Positions 11,430 through 24,060 are shown, counted from the stretch's first letter. The stretch is DNA of 64,000 bases from Saccopteryx bilineata (GCF_036850765.1 NC_089491.1:186909520-186973519), one strand, 5' to 3'. The notes: generated by a model from the sequence alone, not told the origin. Made by a program: numbers and translations.

Positions 11430-12360
11430 AATTACAAGAGTGACTTAAGCTTGTCTTAAATATTCAAACAATACTGAAGTTTATAAAGTAAAAATTTAAA
11501 GCCTCATTCTCACCCTTACCTTCAAGTTCCAACCCCCAAAGATGGAAATGGTTCAGTATATCATCTTAAAAACTTCTATGCATAACTTCTATGCGAATGT
11601 GTGTATTTTTGTTAGACAAATGAGATCATATCATATATACCAGTAAATATCTTCTCATACCATAGGTTTAGATATACTACATACTTTTTAAAAAAATGCT
11701 TACTATTCTACTTGATAAGTGTAATATAATTTAACTATTCCCCTATCAATATATATTTTAGGCCCTGGCCGGTTGGCTCAGCGGTAGAGCATCGGCCTGG
11801 CGTGCGGGGGATCCGGGTCGATTCCTGGCCAGGGCACATAGGAGAAGTGCCTATTTGCTTCTCCACCCGCCCCCCTTCCTCTCTGTCTCTCTCTTCCCCT
11901 CCCGCAGCCAAGGCTCCATTGGAGCAAAGATGGCCCGGGCGCTGGGGATGGCTCCTTGGCCTCTGCCCCAGGCACTAGAGTGGCTCTGGTCGCGGCAGGG
12001 CGACGCCCCGAGGGGCAGAGCGTCGCCCCCTGGTGGGCGATATATATATATCGATAAATATATATATATATTTACTATTGCCTTTAGTGTCGCAAAAATG
12101 TTTTTACATATATTTTTTCCCACTTCAGTGAGGAGATCTGTAGGATAGATTCCTGCAAGTGGAATTGGTTTTGGTTAAAACATATCTGCATGGATAATTA
12201 TTATCCATGCTCTAATTTACATTCCTACCAGCAGTGATTGTATGAATTCCTTTCCCACACACAACTTCACTTATATTGTAATTATTATTGTCTTAAAATA
12301 TTTGTCAACTGATATGTGAAAAATGAATCTCATTGTTTTATCTGAATTTCTTTCATTGAT
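11430..12360 (-). mobile_element. Old L1 3' region, antisense, split by a SINE
   Basis: TTCCTGCAAGTGGAATTGGT (12150-12169) and TTTACATTCCTACCAGCAGT (12216-12235) are reverse-strand L1 phrases that are common in mammals. The 3'-truncated SINE at 11761 interrupts the element. It is non-coding. Confidence 0.65.
11761..12041 (+). repeat. SINE, long family, truncated at its 3' end
   Basis: It has a normal tRNA-like head and CT tract but stops abruptly after CCCCCTGGTGGGCG. An AT-rich run (ATATATATATATCG) stands where the rest of the body and the A tail should be. The missing tail suggests a later deletion or an insertion with abnormal priming. Confidence 0.88.
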
Positions 12361-12361
12361 G

Positions 12362-14140
12362 ATGAATATCTCTTTGTTGGTACAACCTATTTGGAAATGT
12401 GTGCAGATTCTGCAGATCCAACATGGAGGCTGGCCTAGAATGTACATTTTGGTTAAGTTGTGGGACGCATGTGTGCATGTGCTTGAAAATGGAGTCCAGT
12501 AGAGAGCATTCAAGAAGAGGAGACAGAGAAGATGGTGCAAGGGTATATTTATGGTTTTATTTTTGGCCATCATGGTGGGGTGGGGAAACGGGGGATAGGT
12601 CAGATGATGGCACATTTCCATGCATAGAAATCAATACCTGTATGGCTACTGATTCCAGCACCCCTGACTTCCTCACGTGATGGCTAAAATAGGCCATCTC
12701 TTCCAGTTCAACTTGTTTTGAAACTATGGAAACCTTGTACATTATTCTCTGTGTACTTCTTCCCACAGAGATCTGGCCTGATACTGACTCTGCATCTGGA
12801 CAAGCCTGTATCAGTTTTTCAAGACCGTACCTATCACCTAATGGTACCTCCGATACCTAAAGGATTTCATAGAACTCAGTTTCAGAATCACTACTTGAAG
12901 TAGTCATGTTTCAAACCACTGTAAATGTAGGAAAATGTGAGCAGGGCCTTCGGTGCAGAAAAGAGTGTTCAGGTATCTTTGCAACCAGTAATAGGTCAGT
13001 CTCATTTTACTGCCTTAGTTGTCATGCATACATTGGGCATCTATACCCCAGCATATGTGAACTATAACATTTGTCCCAATAAACATTAACACCCCCCCTT
13101 TTAGAACCAGGAGCCTCAATAGAGGCACAAGCTCCCTGAGAGGGAGCAGACAGACTGGCCTCCAGGGCACCCTGTGACAGGGACTATGCAAGGAACTCCC
13201 AGACACCACTGTCTTGTTCACCATTTAGGGTGTCTTTACTGTCGTCTTCATCTCATGACCCAGAGATATCTACTTGGGGAAGAATGTGAGTCCTGACCCC
13301 CCCAGGCCCTCCAAAAACAAGTCAGTCTCCCACCAGTGCCAGTGGAGGACGTTTTCCCAGATTCTTTTGCAGTTGCCAGGTAGGCCCAGTGGTTCTCTCT
13401 TAAACACCTATCAGCTTTTACCCCGTAAACTTTATGTCTCGAGAGTTCATGTCTTCCAAGCACACTGCATTCACAACTAGTTCATTGTTTCTTCTTTTTT
13501 TTAATTAAGCAAATATGTATACAGGATAGGCACATAAGCCTTCTACTCAACCTATAGCACCAGAGTTACCTCAGGGGTTTATGCATAGATTCCATCAAAG
13601 GCAAGGGGATGTAATATGTTAGGACTTCATGAGTAAAAGTAACCTTACCCTCCCCCTACCACAGTGGTTATCTTCTTTATAGTCCTAAAAAAAGAAGGAC
13701 TCTGAGCTAAAAGCCCCTCAATGTCTTTATCCCACCCTTCTGACTTTCCTAGTCAGTTGGTGTTGGGCCATAAAAGCCAACAAGTGGTTCAAGATCACCA
13801 AACTCACCCCTCCCCCACACCTGAAGAAGGATGATTTACATTCACATTTAGCTGGTGACAGGAGCCCTGAGTCCAAAGTTTTATGCCGAAAACAGCCAGG
13901 AACTGCTGGTCACTGGAGCTCCAGCACACACAGTTCCCTGCAGGGATCAGATCTTTAAGATCACATGAGGACAGAGGCTGTAAAAGTGTCTGCTTCTTCC
14001 AATTTAATTTTACCAGAGCACATAAATCCTCTGACGGTTTTCTTTAAGCAGTCATTCTCAACTTTAAATAAAATTTAAAAATCATTAACACCTAGTTTGC
14101 TTTTTAAATTTTTTTATATGAGGGAGAGTGGGGGGTTTGG
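12362..14140. other. Unassigned intergenic sequence
   Basis: No recognisable gene is present. The frame at 12271-12621 and its overlaps on the other strand have no protein-family features. GC content rises between 13.0 and 13.5 kb, but without a CpG cluster. Confidence 0.5.
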
Positions 14141-14149
14141 GGGGCTATG

Positions 14150-14330
14150 GAAGTCATTCTAATAGAAGAAAGAACACAGTTTTTCATGATTAGACATATT
14201 TGACTTTGAACCCTGGTTCCACCAAATATTTGGCTACATGGCCTTGGGAAAGACTCTTTTAAGGCTTGACTGACTTTTGGGGGAGTGGGAATACTACTAC
14301 CTCCTAGCCTTGTGAATATGAAATAACAAA
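14150..14330 (+). repeat. MIR relic
   Basis: TTTGAACCCTGGTTCCACCA (14205-14224) and GGCTACATGGCCTTGGGAAA give the typical MIR phrase order. It is diverged. Confidence 0.6.
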
Positions 14331-14339
14331 TATGGAGAA

Positions 14340-15370
14340 GGCAGAACATGCTGGCCCCGTAGAGGGCAGTTTACCTGCCTCCTTTCCCATCCCTTTATAT
14401 CACAGGGAACCAGAGCCTCTAGTCCACCTGTATTAAGGGAGCCTGGATGCTACAAGGGGACGCTGACTCTGGGGAAGGAGGAGGCAAAAGACAGTCGATT
14501 TTATTTTACCTATAGAGGAAAGTCCCCTGGTCATTGCAGACTAGCCAATATCTGAGGAAGGTGAGAAAAGGCTTCAGAGAGCTCTCACCCAGCCCTCCAG
14601 CTTAACTTACCCAGCTACCCTGCCTTTAAGACCCCTGTCATTCCCTAGAGGGAAGGAGAAGCAGTTACTTCCTGTATTTGATGAAGGGAGGTGAGGGTGG
14701 AGGGCTTTGTCCATCCTCTTGCCTCTGGCCAGCGCCTTTTCTCCCTAAAGCATCTCTCAGAACTAAGGCTTCACTTAGTTGTTGGCCAATAGGAGCCAAT
14801 AGACCCAAGTCCTAGGTCCCAGCATCTGCCTCCCCAGTCAGGGTCCTATCCCCAGTTTTCTCCCCTGCCTCTCTGCAGAGAGAAGGCTCAGCATCCGACC
14901 CACAACCACTGGGGACCCTGCTCTGCTGGAGATCCTTGAGCCACCAATGCCTAACTGCCCAGGCCACTTGTATAAAATGCAAGCTGTTGGCCCCCTTCGT
15001 CCCCTGCTTGGCCAGGCAGCCTGCCTGGCTGTCAGATGCAAAGGAAAAGATCATCAGCAGGACATGTTGGAAACATTGAGGTAAGAAATGAGTGGCTCAT
15101 GGGGACAGAGACTTCAGGCTGATTGTGCTCTGTGCAGTTGAGACCGAACAGTGCCAAGTGTTGCTAAATTATAAGAGCAATTGTGAAAAATAGCAAGAAA
15201 ATAAAGACATCTTTGGCCCTGCCCTCCCACAGGAAGACAGTACTGTAGTGGAGAAGACATGAGAGTTGGTGTCATGTCTAGTGGACCAGGCCCCTTTCTG
15301 GTTATTTTTGGGAGGACAGATGACTCGGCAGTGATGGTAGAGATAGGACTGTGATGCTAGTTCTCACTGT
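14340..15370. other. Unassigned, moderately GC-rich sequence
   Basis: No gene or transposon is recognised. The two overlapping minus-strand frames (14812-15054 and 14838-15041) have no domain features. It could be unique conserved sequence, but that cannot be judged from one genome. Confidence 0.45.
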
Positions 15371-15590
15371 TCACATGGTTGAGGTCTTACTGTGTGGTGA
15401 GCACTATTAGGTGCTTTACAGCTGTTACCTCCCAACAGCCCTGTGAGGTAATTACTATTATTACCTTTACTTTATAGATTTTAGAGATGAGGAATCTGAG
15501 ACTCTTAAGTGACGTAGCCTCTCTCAGCTTTCATTTCCTATCTGCACAATAGGAATTTTAAAAATACTACCTCATAGAGTTGGAAAAATA
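15370..15590 (-). repeat. MIR relic, antisense
   Basis: TAGGTGCTTTACAGCTGTTA, CAACAGCCCTGTGAGGTAAT and GATGAGGAATCTGAGACTC follow the MIR core in reverse orientation. Confidence 0.75.
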
Positions 15591-15639
15591 ATGATTAGCT
15601 CACATCAAGTTTCTTCTATGAGAATGAGTCCCAATGAAA

Positions 15640-15960
15640 TAATAAAAAGGAGCACAAGTCCTGATTATGGGGAAATAGCCTCAATGCCACCTACATGTCC
15701 AGCAATAGGGAAAGGCTTAGTGGATTAGAACAGAATATTATACAGCCACTAAAATATCTATAAAAACTGTAAAAGTATAGTTTGTAGAATATTATGTTAG
15801 ATTAATAAAGAAAAAACATGAAATAGTATAACGCACATTGATTACAACTACATGAATTAACGCGTAGACAAGGGTTTGGAAGTAAAATATAATTAGAAGC
15901 TGCTAGACGTAGGTTATTTCATGTTGTTATATACTGCCTTTCAATTAAAAACAGAAACAA
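15640..15960 (+). mobile_element. Old L1 fragment
   Basis: CTACATGTCCAGCAATAGGG (15691-15710) and AATATTATACAGCCACTAAA (15735-15754) are ORF2-end L1 phrases on the + strand. There are multiple stops. Confidence 0.65.
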
Positions 15961-17069
15961 CAACAACAAAAAAAACAGGTGCTGCAAGTGGCAGCTACTT
16001 TCAACATGATTAGAATAACAATGTTCTAGATGTGCAGAGGACACCAAAGCCTTACAACCACACCAGCATATGCAGAGAATGGCCCTATCAGTACCATCCT
16101 TTTCTTGTTGTTATACTGAGAATGTAACACATCTTTAGAACAGATCCTGGAAAAAAAGTTTGGCTTCAAAAGATAAACGACATACCAATCAACCTGTTGC
16201 ACTCTATAAGTCCAATAAAGTGTGTTAGTCCTTAATTAGAAGTTTTACCAGCGAGGTAGGAAAGCTTCCTTTAAAGGCCTTTTCCCTCACTCAACTGGGA
16301 ACATGCAGATTTAGGAACATGCAGATTTTCTCTTTCTAGGAAAGAGTGGTACTGTAACACTTAACCTCTAAGGAGATTATTTCATAAAAATATTGATTTT
16401 GGGGGGCATAAAAGAGATAGTTCATAATTAGAAAATGTTAGTGTAAGCAAAAATTCTTTCATTCTCTCGATTCAGGAACATAAAAAGTAAAGAATTCTGC
16501 TTACCAGCTGAGGCCTATGTCGACTATACCTACTAGGAGGTAGTCCGACCTAGAATATTCTTCTTCCTCAGAGTTATAATTCCAGGAACAGATGTGTCCA
16601 AAAAGAGACTAATCTGGACTGTGCAGTCTTTTACTACCAGTTGCGAAGGCAAAGCTGTAGACCTCCCAAGCTACACCTGGGCCTTTTCCTAAAGTCAGAA
16701 TCATCTTACTGAGTTGTTGCAAGTCAATACAGTTCACCAGCTAGTCCTGTCTTGTGAACGCTGTGCACTGTACCACATCATATAACATAGAGTGCCAGGA
16801 CTACATCCTGCACTCCGCCCAGCCTCCCCGTATCACATGTAATTGTTGTCATTCTTGCTCTCCCTTTGTAGCTGGTAGCTATGCCAGGGATAGAGTAACC
16901 TGCTGGAGTGGAGGAGCAGTAACACCAGAACCTAGAGGCACTGTAGTTCACATGCTGTCTCTAACTGAGCTATCCTGAGCAAGTTAGTCCATCTGTTTGC
17001 TTCCTTTACCGAATCAGGAACATCAACAGATGTTGCCAGGATCAAATGAGAAAATTGAAGTGAAAGTAC
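15961..17069. other. Unassigned intergenic sequence
   Basis: Nothing recognisable beyond short A-rich runs. The 74-codon frame at 16754-16978 shows no family match. Confidence 0.5.
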
Positions 17070-17870
17070 AAATAAACGTAATTGTCACAATGAGTTATCA
17101 GTTCATGCCAACTAGAATGTCCGTAATGAAAAAGACAACAGCCTGACTGGTGGTGGCACAGTGGATTGAGTGTTGGCCTGGGATTCTGAGGGCCCCAGTT
17201 CAAAACCCTGAGGTTGCTGGCTAGAGCACAGGCATGTGCTTGAGCATAGGGCCGCTGGCTTGATTGCAGGATCATCAACATGATCCCATAGTTAACTGGC
17301 TTGAAGCCCAAGGTCACTGGCTCAAGCAAGGGGTCACTGACTGGGCTTGAGCACCTCCTCCTCTTTCCCCCTGTCAAGGCATGTATGAGAAATCATCAGT
17401 GCACAACTAAAATAAAGCAACTATGAATTGATCCTTCTCATCTCTTTCCTACCTTCTCCTTTTTCCCTTTCTGTTTTTCTCTAGCTAAAAAAAATAAAAT
17501 AAAACATAAAAGATAGAATAACAAATGTTGACAAGAGTTGATGTATGCTACAACATGAATGAACCTTGAAAGCATTGTGGTAAGTGAAAGAAGCCAGCCA
17601 TAGAAGGCTACATTTTGTGATTCCATTTATATAAAATATCCAGAGTAGGTAAATCCATAGAGATGAAAAGAAAATTGTTGGAAGGGCTAGGAGTTGGCAG
17701 GAGTAGTGGGTACTGGATACTAGTGGGTCCAGGAGTTATTTTAGGGTGATGAAATTCTGAAGTTGATATATTGGTATTCTCTGTGAATATACTAAAAACT
17801 ATAGAATTTTATACCATAAATTGTATGGTATGTGAATTTTATCTCAAGCTGTCACATTACTGTTTTTATT
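17070..17870 (+). mobile_element. Old L1 3' region split by a SINE
   Basis: The left part, CATGCCAACTAGAATGTCCG (17105-17124), and the right part, AGTGAAAGAAGCCAGCCATA (17584-17603), belong to one L1 ORF2 end/3' UTR in + orientation. The SINE at 17141-17505 separates them. Confidence 0.72.
17141..17505 (+). repeat. Old tRNA-SINE with CTGGCTTGA units
   Basis: The head is GCCTGACTGGTGGTGGCACA. Repeated GGCTTGA/GGCTCAAGC phrases lie at 17218-17350, followed by a CT-rich tract and an A-rich tail. It is inserted in the L1 above. Confidence 0.82.
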
Positions 17871-18760
17871 ATGTTGTGGAAAACAAGTAGTGCAATGCAG
17901 AGGCCATTAATTATAACGATGTGTTTTCTACAAATGATCAAACCCAGCTTAATTCCAGTAAGGATCAATTCAGGACTTGGTTGACTTATTACCAACATCT
18001 GAGATCTGAGGATGTCCCACAGTCTGTCAGCTGGACCAGACCACACTTGTCATTGCCTGCATATTCATGAATATCAACAGCACCAGTGTTTAGACCTAAA
18101 AAATGGTGTCAGTTGCTTACAATAAAATCCCAGGAGGAAGAGTGAAGCACTCTTTTAACCTGTAGTAACCAAATGTTTATGGAAAAGGGAGTGGAGAAAG
18201 GATAGGTCTTCATATGTGGTCTGTCATCTCAAAGAAGAATCAAAAATAGACAGCAAAGAGCCCAGCCCCCCAGAGCCTCATACTTGTGGATTCTCTTAAG
18301 AAAGGCAGCATCACCAGTACCCTTGATGGGACAAAGGATGACACTGAGTGAGTCAGCAGTGACACAGACTCTGGGTCCAACAATGGATTCAGCAGTCTGG
18401 GACTCTGAATGCAAAGACAACTTAAGAATATTTTAAATCAGTGTATTTTGCCTATATTTCACTTTTTATGTATGCAAAATGTAAGAAATGTTGTAAAAAT
18501 TTAAGTGTAAAAGAGCAACTTTTAAAATGTATAAATTAAAAACTAAGTTATAAGAAAACATCTTGTAGTTCAATTGGCAGCATTTTCTTCTGTGCATCTT
18601 AGAAGCAGAGGTCTTCCATCTGGTAATATTTGATACTTATTAAAGGTAGACCATGAGCACCATCTCAGCTAATATGACATGTCTAGCAGTTTCACTGAAA
18701 ACATATGTAGTAGTATAATTCTTGCTTCTTGAGCACCGAAATGAATTTACACTTGTTTTA
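17871..18760. other. Unassigned AT-rich sequence
   Basis: No gene or repeat is recognised. The short frames at 17852-18046 and 18229-18420 are unsupported. Confidence 0.5.
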
Positions 18761-18774
18761 GAACTTGCCTGGAG

Positions 18775-18990
18775 ATTTTGTCCGAGTTGTGTCCTCTTTA
18801 TTGACCCCTTACTCTGTTCCAGACATAGTGCTGACTGCTTTTTGTACATGTTCTCATTGGCGCCTAACAAGAGTGGGGTGTAGAAGGTACCATTTCCTAT
18901 TTTATAGGAAAGGAACTGAGGTTAAAAATATTAAAGAACTCTCCCAGCATTCCTGAGCAGGGACTTGAATTCGTCTGGCTCCAGAAGACC
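18775..18990 (-). repeat. MIR relic, antisense
   Basis: CCAGACATAGTGCTGACTGC (18820-18839) and ACCATTTCCTATTTTATAGG (18890-18909) are in MIR reverse order, ending with GAGCAGGGACTTGAATTCGT. Confidence 0.7.
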
Positions 18991-19449
18991 CTGCTTTTGA
19001 CTGCTCTGCTAACACACCTTTATGGCTGATTCTAAATTGGGTCTTAAAATTACAAACAATTAAACAAATGCAGAGGGAAATGGAGAAAGGAAGATGGATA
19101 TAGTAATATGGTAGTTGCAGACTTCTGGGCATTCTCTAATTACACAAAAGTCAACTCGGTCACCCCGCACTTTTCAGTCCCTGGAAAGAGTTTGGAACGG
19201 AGATAAGTGAGAATCTGTACTTACACATTCCAGATTTCTCCTCCTATAAATTCTGCTGATTGACTGTAAACTAAGTTTCTGTCTTCCAACTTTATTCTTC
19301 AAGCATTCTGGTTTTGCTTTAGTGTGCGGCAATACCCATAGAGAGAACGACATGGGGTTTGAGACGTAGAGCCAGAACAAGGGTATCCTATAACAAAATG
19401 CCAAAAACAGTTATAAAGCCAAAAAGGACCACAGAGATTGGCGCACATT

Positions 19450-19770
19450 GAAACCACCAATGAACATTTTCCAAGAACTATTGTAGATTCTCAGAATAGG
19501 CTTCCTGGATCAGCAGCGGCATCACCTGGGAACCTGTCAGAAATGCAGATTGTTGGGGCCCAGACAGACCTCTGGGTTAGAGACCCTGGGGCTGAGGTCC
19601 TGCAATTTGTGCTTTATGAAGTCTGCTAACATTTTTTCCTCCCATTTTATTGTATTTATTGGGGCGACACTGGTTAAGGTCTCAGGTACACAATCATCCA
19701 TACACTGTATTGTGTGTTCACCACTCCAAGTCACCTGCTAACATTTGAAAATCTCTGAACTAGAACAAAA
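19450..19770 (+). mobile_element. Old MER5A-like hAT-Charlie MITE, split by an L1 fragment
   Basis: AGCGGCATCACCTGGGAACC (19516-19535), CAGAAATGCAGATTGTTGGG and CCTGCAATTTGTGCTTTATG match the mammal-wide MER5-type element. The L1 end at 19635-19734 interrupts it. Confidence 0.7.
19635..19734 (-). mobile_element. 100-bp 5'-truncated L1 insertion with target duplication
   Basis: TTATTGGGGCGACACTGGTT (19657-19676) and ATTGTGTGTTCACCACTCCA (19709-19728) are the reverse complement of a bat L1 3' end. The insertion is flanked by the exact 12-bp duplication CTGCTAACATTT (19623-19634 and 19735-19746), so both borders are fixed. Confidence 0.85.
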
Positions 19771-19817
19771 ATTTGGATAGGATCCTAGGCTGTTCCTCCT
19801 TTTTGAAAGTATATTGC

Positions 19818-20007
19818 GCCTGACCTGTGGTGGCGCAGTGGATAAAGCATCAACCTGGAAATGCTGAGGTCGCCAGTTCGAAACCCTGGGCTTGCCTGGT
19901 CAAGGCACATATGGGAGTTGATGCTTCCTGCTCCTCCCCCTTCTCTCTCTCTCTCTCTTCTTTCTAAAATGAATAAAAAATTAAAAAAAAAAAAAAAAAA
20001 AAAAAAA
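19818..20007 (+). repeat. Rhin-1-like SINE, short family
   Basis: Full copy from GCCTGACCTGTGGTGGCGCA to an A tail of about 24. The perfect 13-bp target duplication is GAAAGTATATTGC (19805-19817 and 20008-20020). Young insertion. Confidence 0.95.
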
Positions 20008-20179
20008 GAAAGTATATTGCTGGTCTATTTCAAATTCAATTAAAAGTATTGACTTTCATATTTCATACATGAAATTTCTTGTAGCATTTATACTATTTAA
20101 AAGCACAAAAATCTTAATCTGAAACCCTGATCTTGTTCTCCTGCTGTCCTCCTTAGCAATTAACGTTGACTTGAAATTT

Positions 20180-20382
20180 CCTTGGCCTAGTAGATTAGTT
20201 GGTTAGTGTGTCTTCCCAATATGCCAAGGTTGTGGATTTGATCCCCCCGTCAGGGCACACACAAGAATTGAAAGCATAAATAGAAGTAACAACAAATCAA
20301 TGTCTCTCTCTCTTTCTCTCTCTACCCCTCTCTCTCTTCCTCCCTCCTCTTTAAAATCAATCAATAAATAAAATTTTAAAAA
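20180..20382 (+). repeat. tRNA-SINE, VES-like older type
   Basis: TTGGCCTAGTAGATTAGTTG, then ATATGCCAAGGTTGTGGATT and a CAGGGCACAC end. A CT-rich tract and an ATCAATCAATAAATAAAAT tail follow. Diverged. Confidence 0.8.
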
Positions 20383-20417
20383 ACATTGACTAGAAATATG
20401 TTTTAAAAAGTTTGTTA

Positions 20418-20812
20418 GCCCTGGCCGGTTGGCTCAGCTGTAGAGCGTTGGCCTGGCGTGCGGGGGACCCAGGTTCGATTCCCAGCCAGGGCACATAGGA
20501 GAAGCGCCCATTTGCTTCTCCATCCCCACCCACTCCTTCCTCTCTGTCTCTCTCTTCCCCTCCCGCAGCCAAGGCTCCATTGGAGCAAAGATGGCTGGGG
20601 CGCTGGGGATGGCTCCTTGGCCTCTGCCCCAGGCGCTAGAGTGGCTCTGGTTGCGGCAGAGCGAAGCCCCGGAGGGGCAGAGCATCGCCCCCTGGTGGGC
20701 AGAGCGTCGCCCCTGGTGGGCATGCCGGGTGGATCCCGGTTGGGCGCATGCGGGAGTCTGTCTGACTGTCTTTCCCCGTTTCCAGCTTCAGAAAAATACA
20801 AAAAAAAAAAAA
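20418..20812 (+). repeat. tRNA-derived SINE, long family
   Basis: Complete copy ending in about 18 A. The target duplication is AAAGTTTGTTAG (20407-20418) and AAAGTTTGTCAG (20813-20824). The frames of 83-128 codons over this stretch are SINE translations. Confidence 0.95.
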
Positions 20813-20824
20813 AAAGTTTGTCAG

Positions 20825-21990
20825 TCTGAAGTGTTTTCTGCTTTAAATTTTAAGGTATAGATGACAGAAAGCATTTTGTTTCACCTATTTGGAAACATAT
20901 CCACATCAGTGATGTACAAATAGAGATGTGATATCACTAAAACTGTTCTAGAATTTCCTAGGGATATTCATTTTGCCATATAAGTATCTGTTTAATATAG
21001 TTGTTAAATATCAATTTTCTAATTTATTGACTCCAGAAAAAAAATGATGAAAAGTTGCTATAGCCAATAGAAAACAGAACACTTTTCTGGCTCCTGAATA
21101 TCTTTAATTCAATTTCTGAAACTTTTCTTTACCTACTAATATGACAATTTGATTCTCTTTCTGGGGAAGTGAGGAGTTTGTTCAGGTCAGCCTTTCCCAA
21201 ACGAATTCCTGTAGGATATCAACTTGTTCCTCAGGGCAAAGGCTCAGGGTCAAATACATATGGGAAATGCTGTGTGAAAATAATTAAATCCATAGATTCA
21301 CTTCATGACTATTTTGAGTCTTTAGTAGGTAATATGCACTGTGGCTCTATAGGGGGTTATATCACACACAGCATTGGCCATAGTTTTCTAATAAAAAAAA
21401 TTTTGGAAACAAATCAATAAAGCATTGTTTCTAAGGACCTTCTGCACTGACATGGAAATATTGCTAATACAGAATCTTTCTTGTAATGATAATTTATGCA
21501 AAGAAATTTTGCCTGTCAATTTGATGATTACCTTAGTTTGTAAAATATCCTGCAGATTGGGAGTTGAGGGTGTTATATTGAGTGGGACACTTGAAACTAT
21601 GCCAGCACAATAAATTAAAAAGATAAAATAAAATATCCTGCAAACTGATTTTTAATGTCCTAAAACTAAAATATAACCCCTGGATATATGAAATCTATGT
21701 CTAAGTGCATCTCTGCTTTAAGGAATTCTTTCCATGTTTTACAAAAACATTGCTTCTGGAATATAATGTGTTTTTAGCAACTTAATAACTGTATAATGTG
21801 AGCATGACGAATAGTGTTCAAATTAAAATCTTTGTTAAAATTTTTGTTTTTATCTTGATAAAAAAAGACCAGTTGACATTTTGACCTCATTGGTGGTAAA
21901 GTTATTTAAATTATTAATGTTTCCTCAATGAAAATTTATTGAGTATAATGTTAAATAATGTTTTGCTCAATATTTGAGGCATTAAAAAGT
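20825..21990. other. AT-rich sequence with probable old transposon fragments
   Basis: The stretch at 21185-21285 (TTTCCCAAACGAATTCCTGT) resembles an old MER-type DNA element. The part at 21590-21640 (GAAACTATGCCAGCACAATA) resembles an L1 3' end. Both calls are weak. No gene is seen. Confidence 0.4.
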
Positions 21991-22450
21991 ATTGGTTTTC
22001 TATAGCTGCATAACAAAAATCATCACAAATAGTCAAACATCACCCACATACCAGCTCACACTTCTGCAGGTTCAAAATCCAGCTAGGCATAGCCAGGGCT
22101 CTACTCAAGGTGTCAGGAAGCTGAAATCCAGGTGTTGGCCAAACTGAGCTCTTGTCTGAGGGCACTGGGAAAATTAACACTTTCAAGCATTCATGTAATT
22201 GGCAGAACCCAGTTACTGGTGACCGTGTAACTGAGGTTCCCATGTTCTTGCCTATTGTCAGTAGGGCATCGCTTTCTGGTCCCAGAGGCTGCTTTCAGGA
22301 CCTTTCCACACAGCCCCTTCCACCTTCAAGCCAGCAAGGGTATGTCCATTCTTTCATGCGCTTTGAATCTCTTACTTCTGCCTCGAGCCAGAGAAAACTA
22401 CTTTTAATGATTCATTGAGATTAGGTCAGGCCCACCTAGGTAATCTCCCT
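21985..22450 (+). repeat. Ancient mammalian interspersed repeat, family unassigned
   Basis: TTTTCTATAGCTGCATAACA (21997-22016), GGCTGCTTTCAGGACCTTTC (22287-22306) and TAGGTCAGGCCCACCTAGGT (22422-22441) follow the order of a widespread old mammalian repeat. I recognise the phrases but am not certain of its family name. The frame at 22152-22418 lies inside it. Confidence 0.55.
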
Positions 22451-22769
22451 TTCTTGAAGTCAACTGTGGCGTCTAACAATCACTGGAGTAGTCTCACATT
22501 CAGACTGCACCACATTCAGATGGGGAGGAGAGGCTGCAAGGCTGAAGGTCATGTGAAGTCACCTTAGAATTCTGCCTGTTGCAAAGTATCAGGTGAATCC
22601 CAGTTCTCCAAACTTTAAGAATTATTCAGGAGATAGACAAATATAAACAATATAAATTTTAAAATGACTACTACAGAAAGTACTTAAGTAGTTTATAGGG
22701 TGACATTAGTTACATATAAAATTACAGTTGTTTTTTTTAATTGTGCTGAGCCCTGAGGAATAATAGCAG

Positions 22770-22930
22770 TGACTAGCATTTACTGAGTTATATATAAGCC
22801 ACGGGTACTATGCTGCTTACATGTATTATCTCATTTGGTCTTTACAAAAATCCTACTATCATTCCCATTTTGCATTTGAGGGAAAAGAAGTTCAGAGCGG
22901 TGAGAGCTGGCAAGTGGCAGAACCAGGAGC
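22770..22930 (-). repeat. MIR relic, antisense
   Basis: ACTATGCTGCTTACATGTAT, TATCTCATTTGGTCTTTAC and AGAGCTGGCAAGTGGCAGAA follow the MIR order in reverse. Confidence 0.8.
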
Positions 22931-22959
22931 AATGCCAAGCCAGTGGGTTCCTTATTACT

Positions 22960-24060
22960 ATTCAATGTAACAATCCATTGTTAAGCCATTACCCTGAGCC
23001 AGACACTTCTCTAGGTGCTGTTAATACAAAAGTAAGATCCATTTCCTACTCCTGGAAAGTCACAATGAGAGAGAGGGTCCAGGAAACAAACTACGTGCCT
23101 GGAGTATGTAGAGTTTAATAATAGTACAATGGCCTCACAAAACAGGATGATCAACTCTGCTTCAGTGGGTCACTGAGGGCTTCCTGGAGGAGGTGACATG
23201 AGCTAGATCTGAAGAATGAATAATTCTCCAGGAGAATGTGGAGGGTTGGGATGGATGAGGAGAAATTTCAGATGTGGGCAAAGGCAAGGAAGAATGAAGC
23301 CATGTGACCTGGTTACGAAAAGGCTAGTGTACCCTAGGTGAAGGGGAGAGAGAAGAGATGAGGCTGAAAAAGAAGCCAGGAATCCAATAATCAGTGGATT
23401 CGCACAACATAATGGCCTGTTGGGATTTATCCCATAGGTAGGGAATCCACTGAGGTTTTAAGCAGTAGAATACCATGAACAGAGTTATAACCCCAAAAAG
23501 TCACTTGAGCATTTCCACGGAGGATGTAAATATTTGAGAAGAACAGTAATACAGTAGGAAAACCAATGAGAAGACTATCATCACAGTCTACATGAGTGAT
23601 ATCGAGGGCCTGTGGTGAGAAGCAAAACAAGTGAATGTGGATGGACCATGGAGAGGTGAGGTCTGACACTGGTTAGAGAGATGGCATGAACAAGAAAGGA
23701 TTTAGGATCACTCTGGGTTTGGGTTAGCTTGTTATTTGGATGATGGCAACATTGACTAACATAAGGAGGGAAAAGTAAATTGAGTGTTGCCCAGATCAAG
23801 TTTGAGTTATCTGTATTACACTGTGGACACATCCAAACCCACCTGCAGGTATTGCGATGTTACAATGGACACATGCCCAGCCTGAAAGAGTATTTCTGTG
23901 GGGTGACTTCCTAAAGCGGAGAATTCTAGGGAGATAGTAGGAAAGCCAGGAGGGATAGTAAAAGAAATTTTCTAGAGTAGGTGAAAAATGACTAGAGAGC
24001 ACAAAAGGTGGCTGGGGAGAAAATGGACTCCAGATGAAGAGAGTGTTGCCATTTGGTTTC
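22960..24060 (-). mobile_element. L2 (LINE2) 3' region, antisense
   Basis: GAGGGCTTCCTGGAGGAGGT (23175-23194), GAGCTAGATCTGAAGAATGA and a later GGATTTAGGATCACTCTGGG are the familiar reverse-strand phrases of the mammalian LINE2 3' portion. The long antisense frames at 23427-24074 are L2 relics and not genes. Confidence 0.65.
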
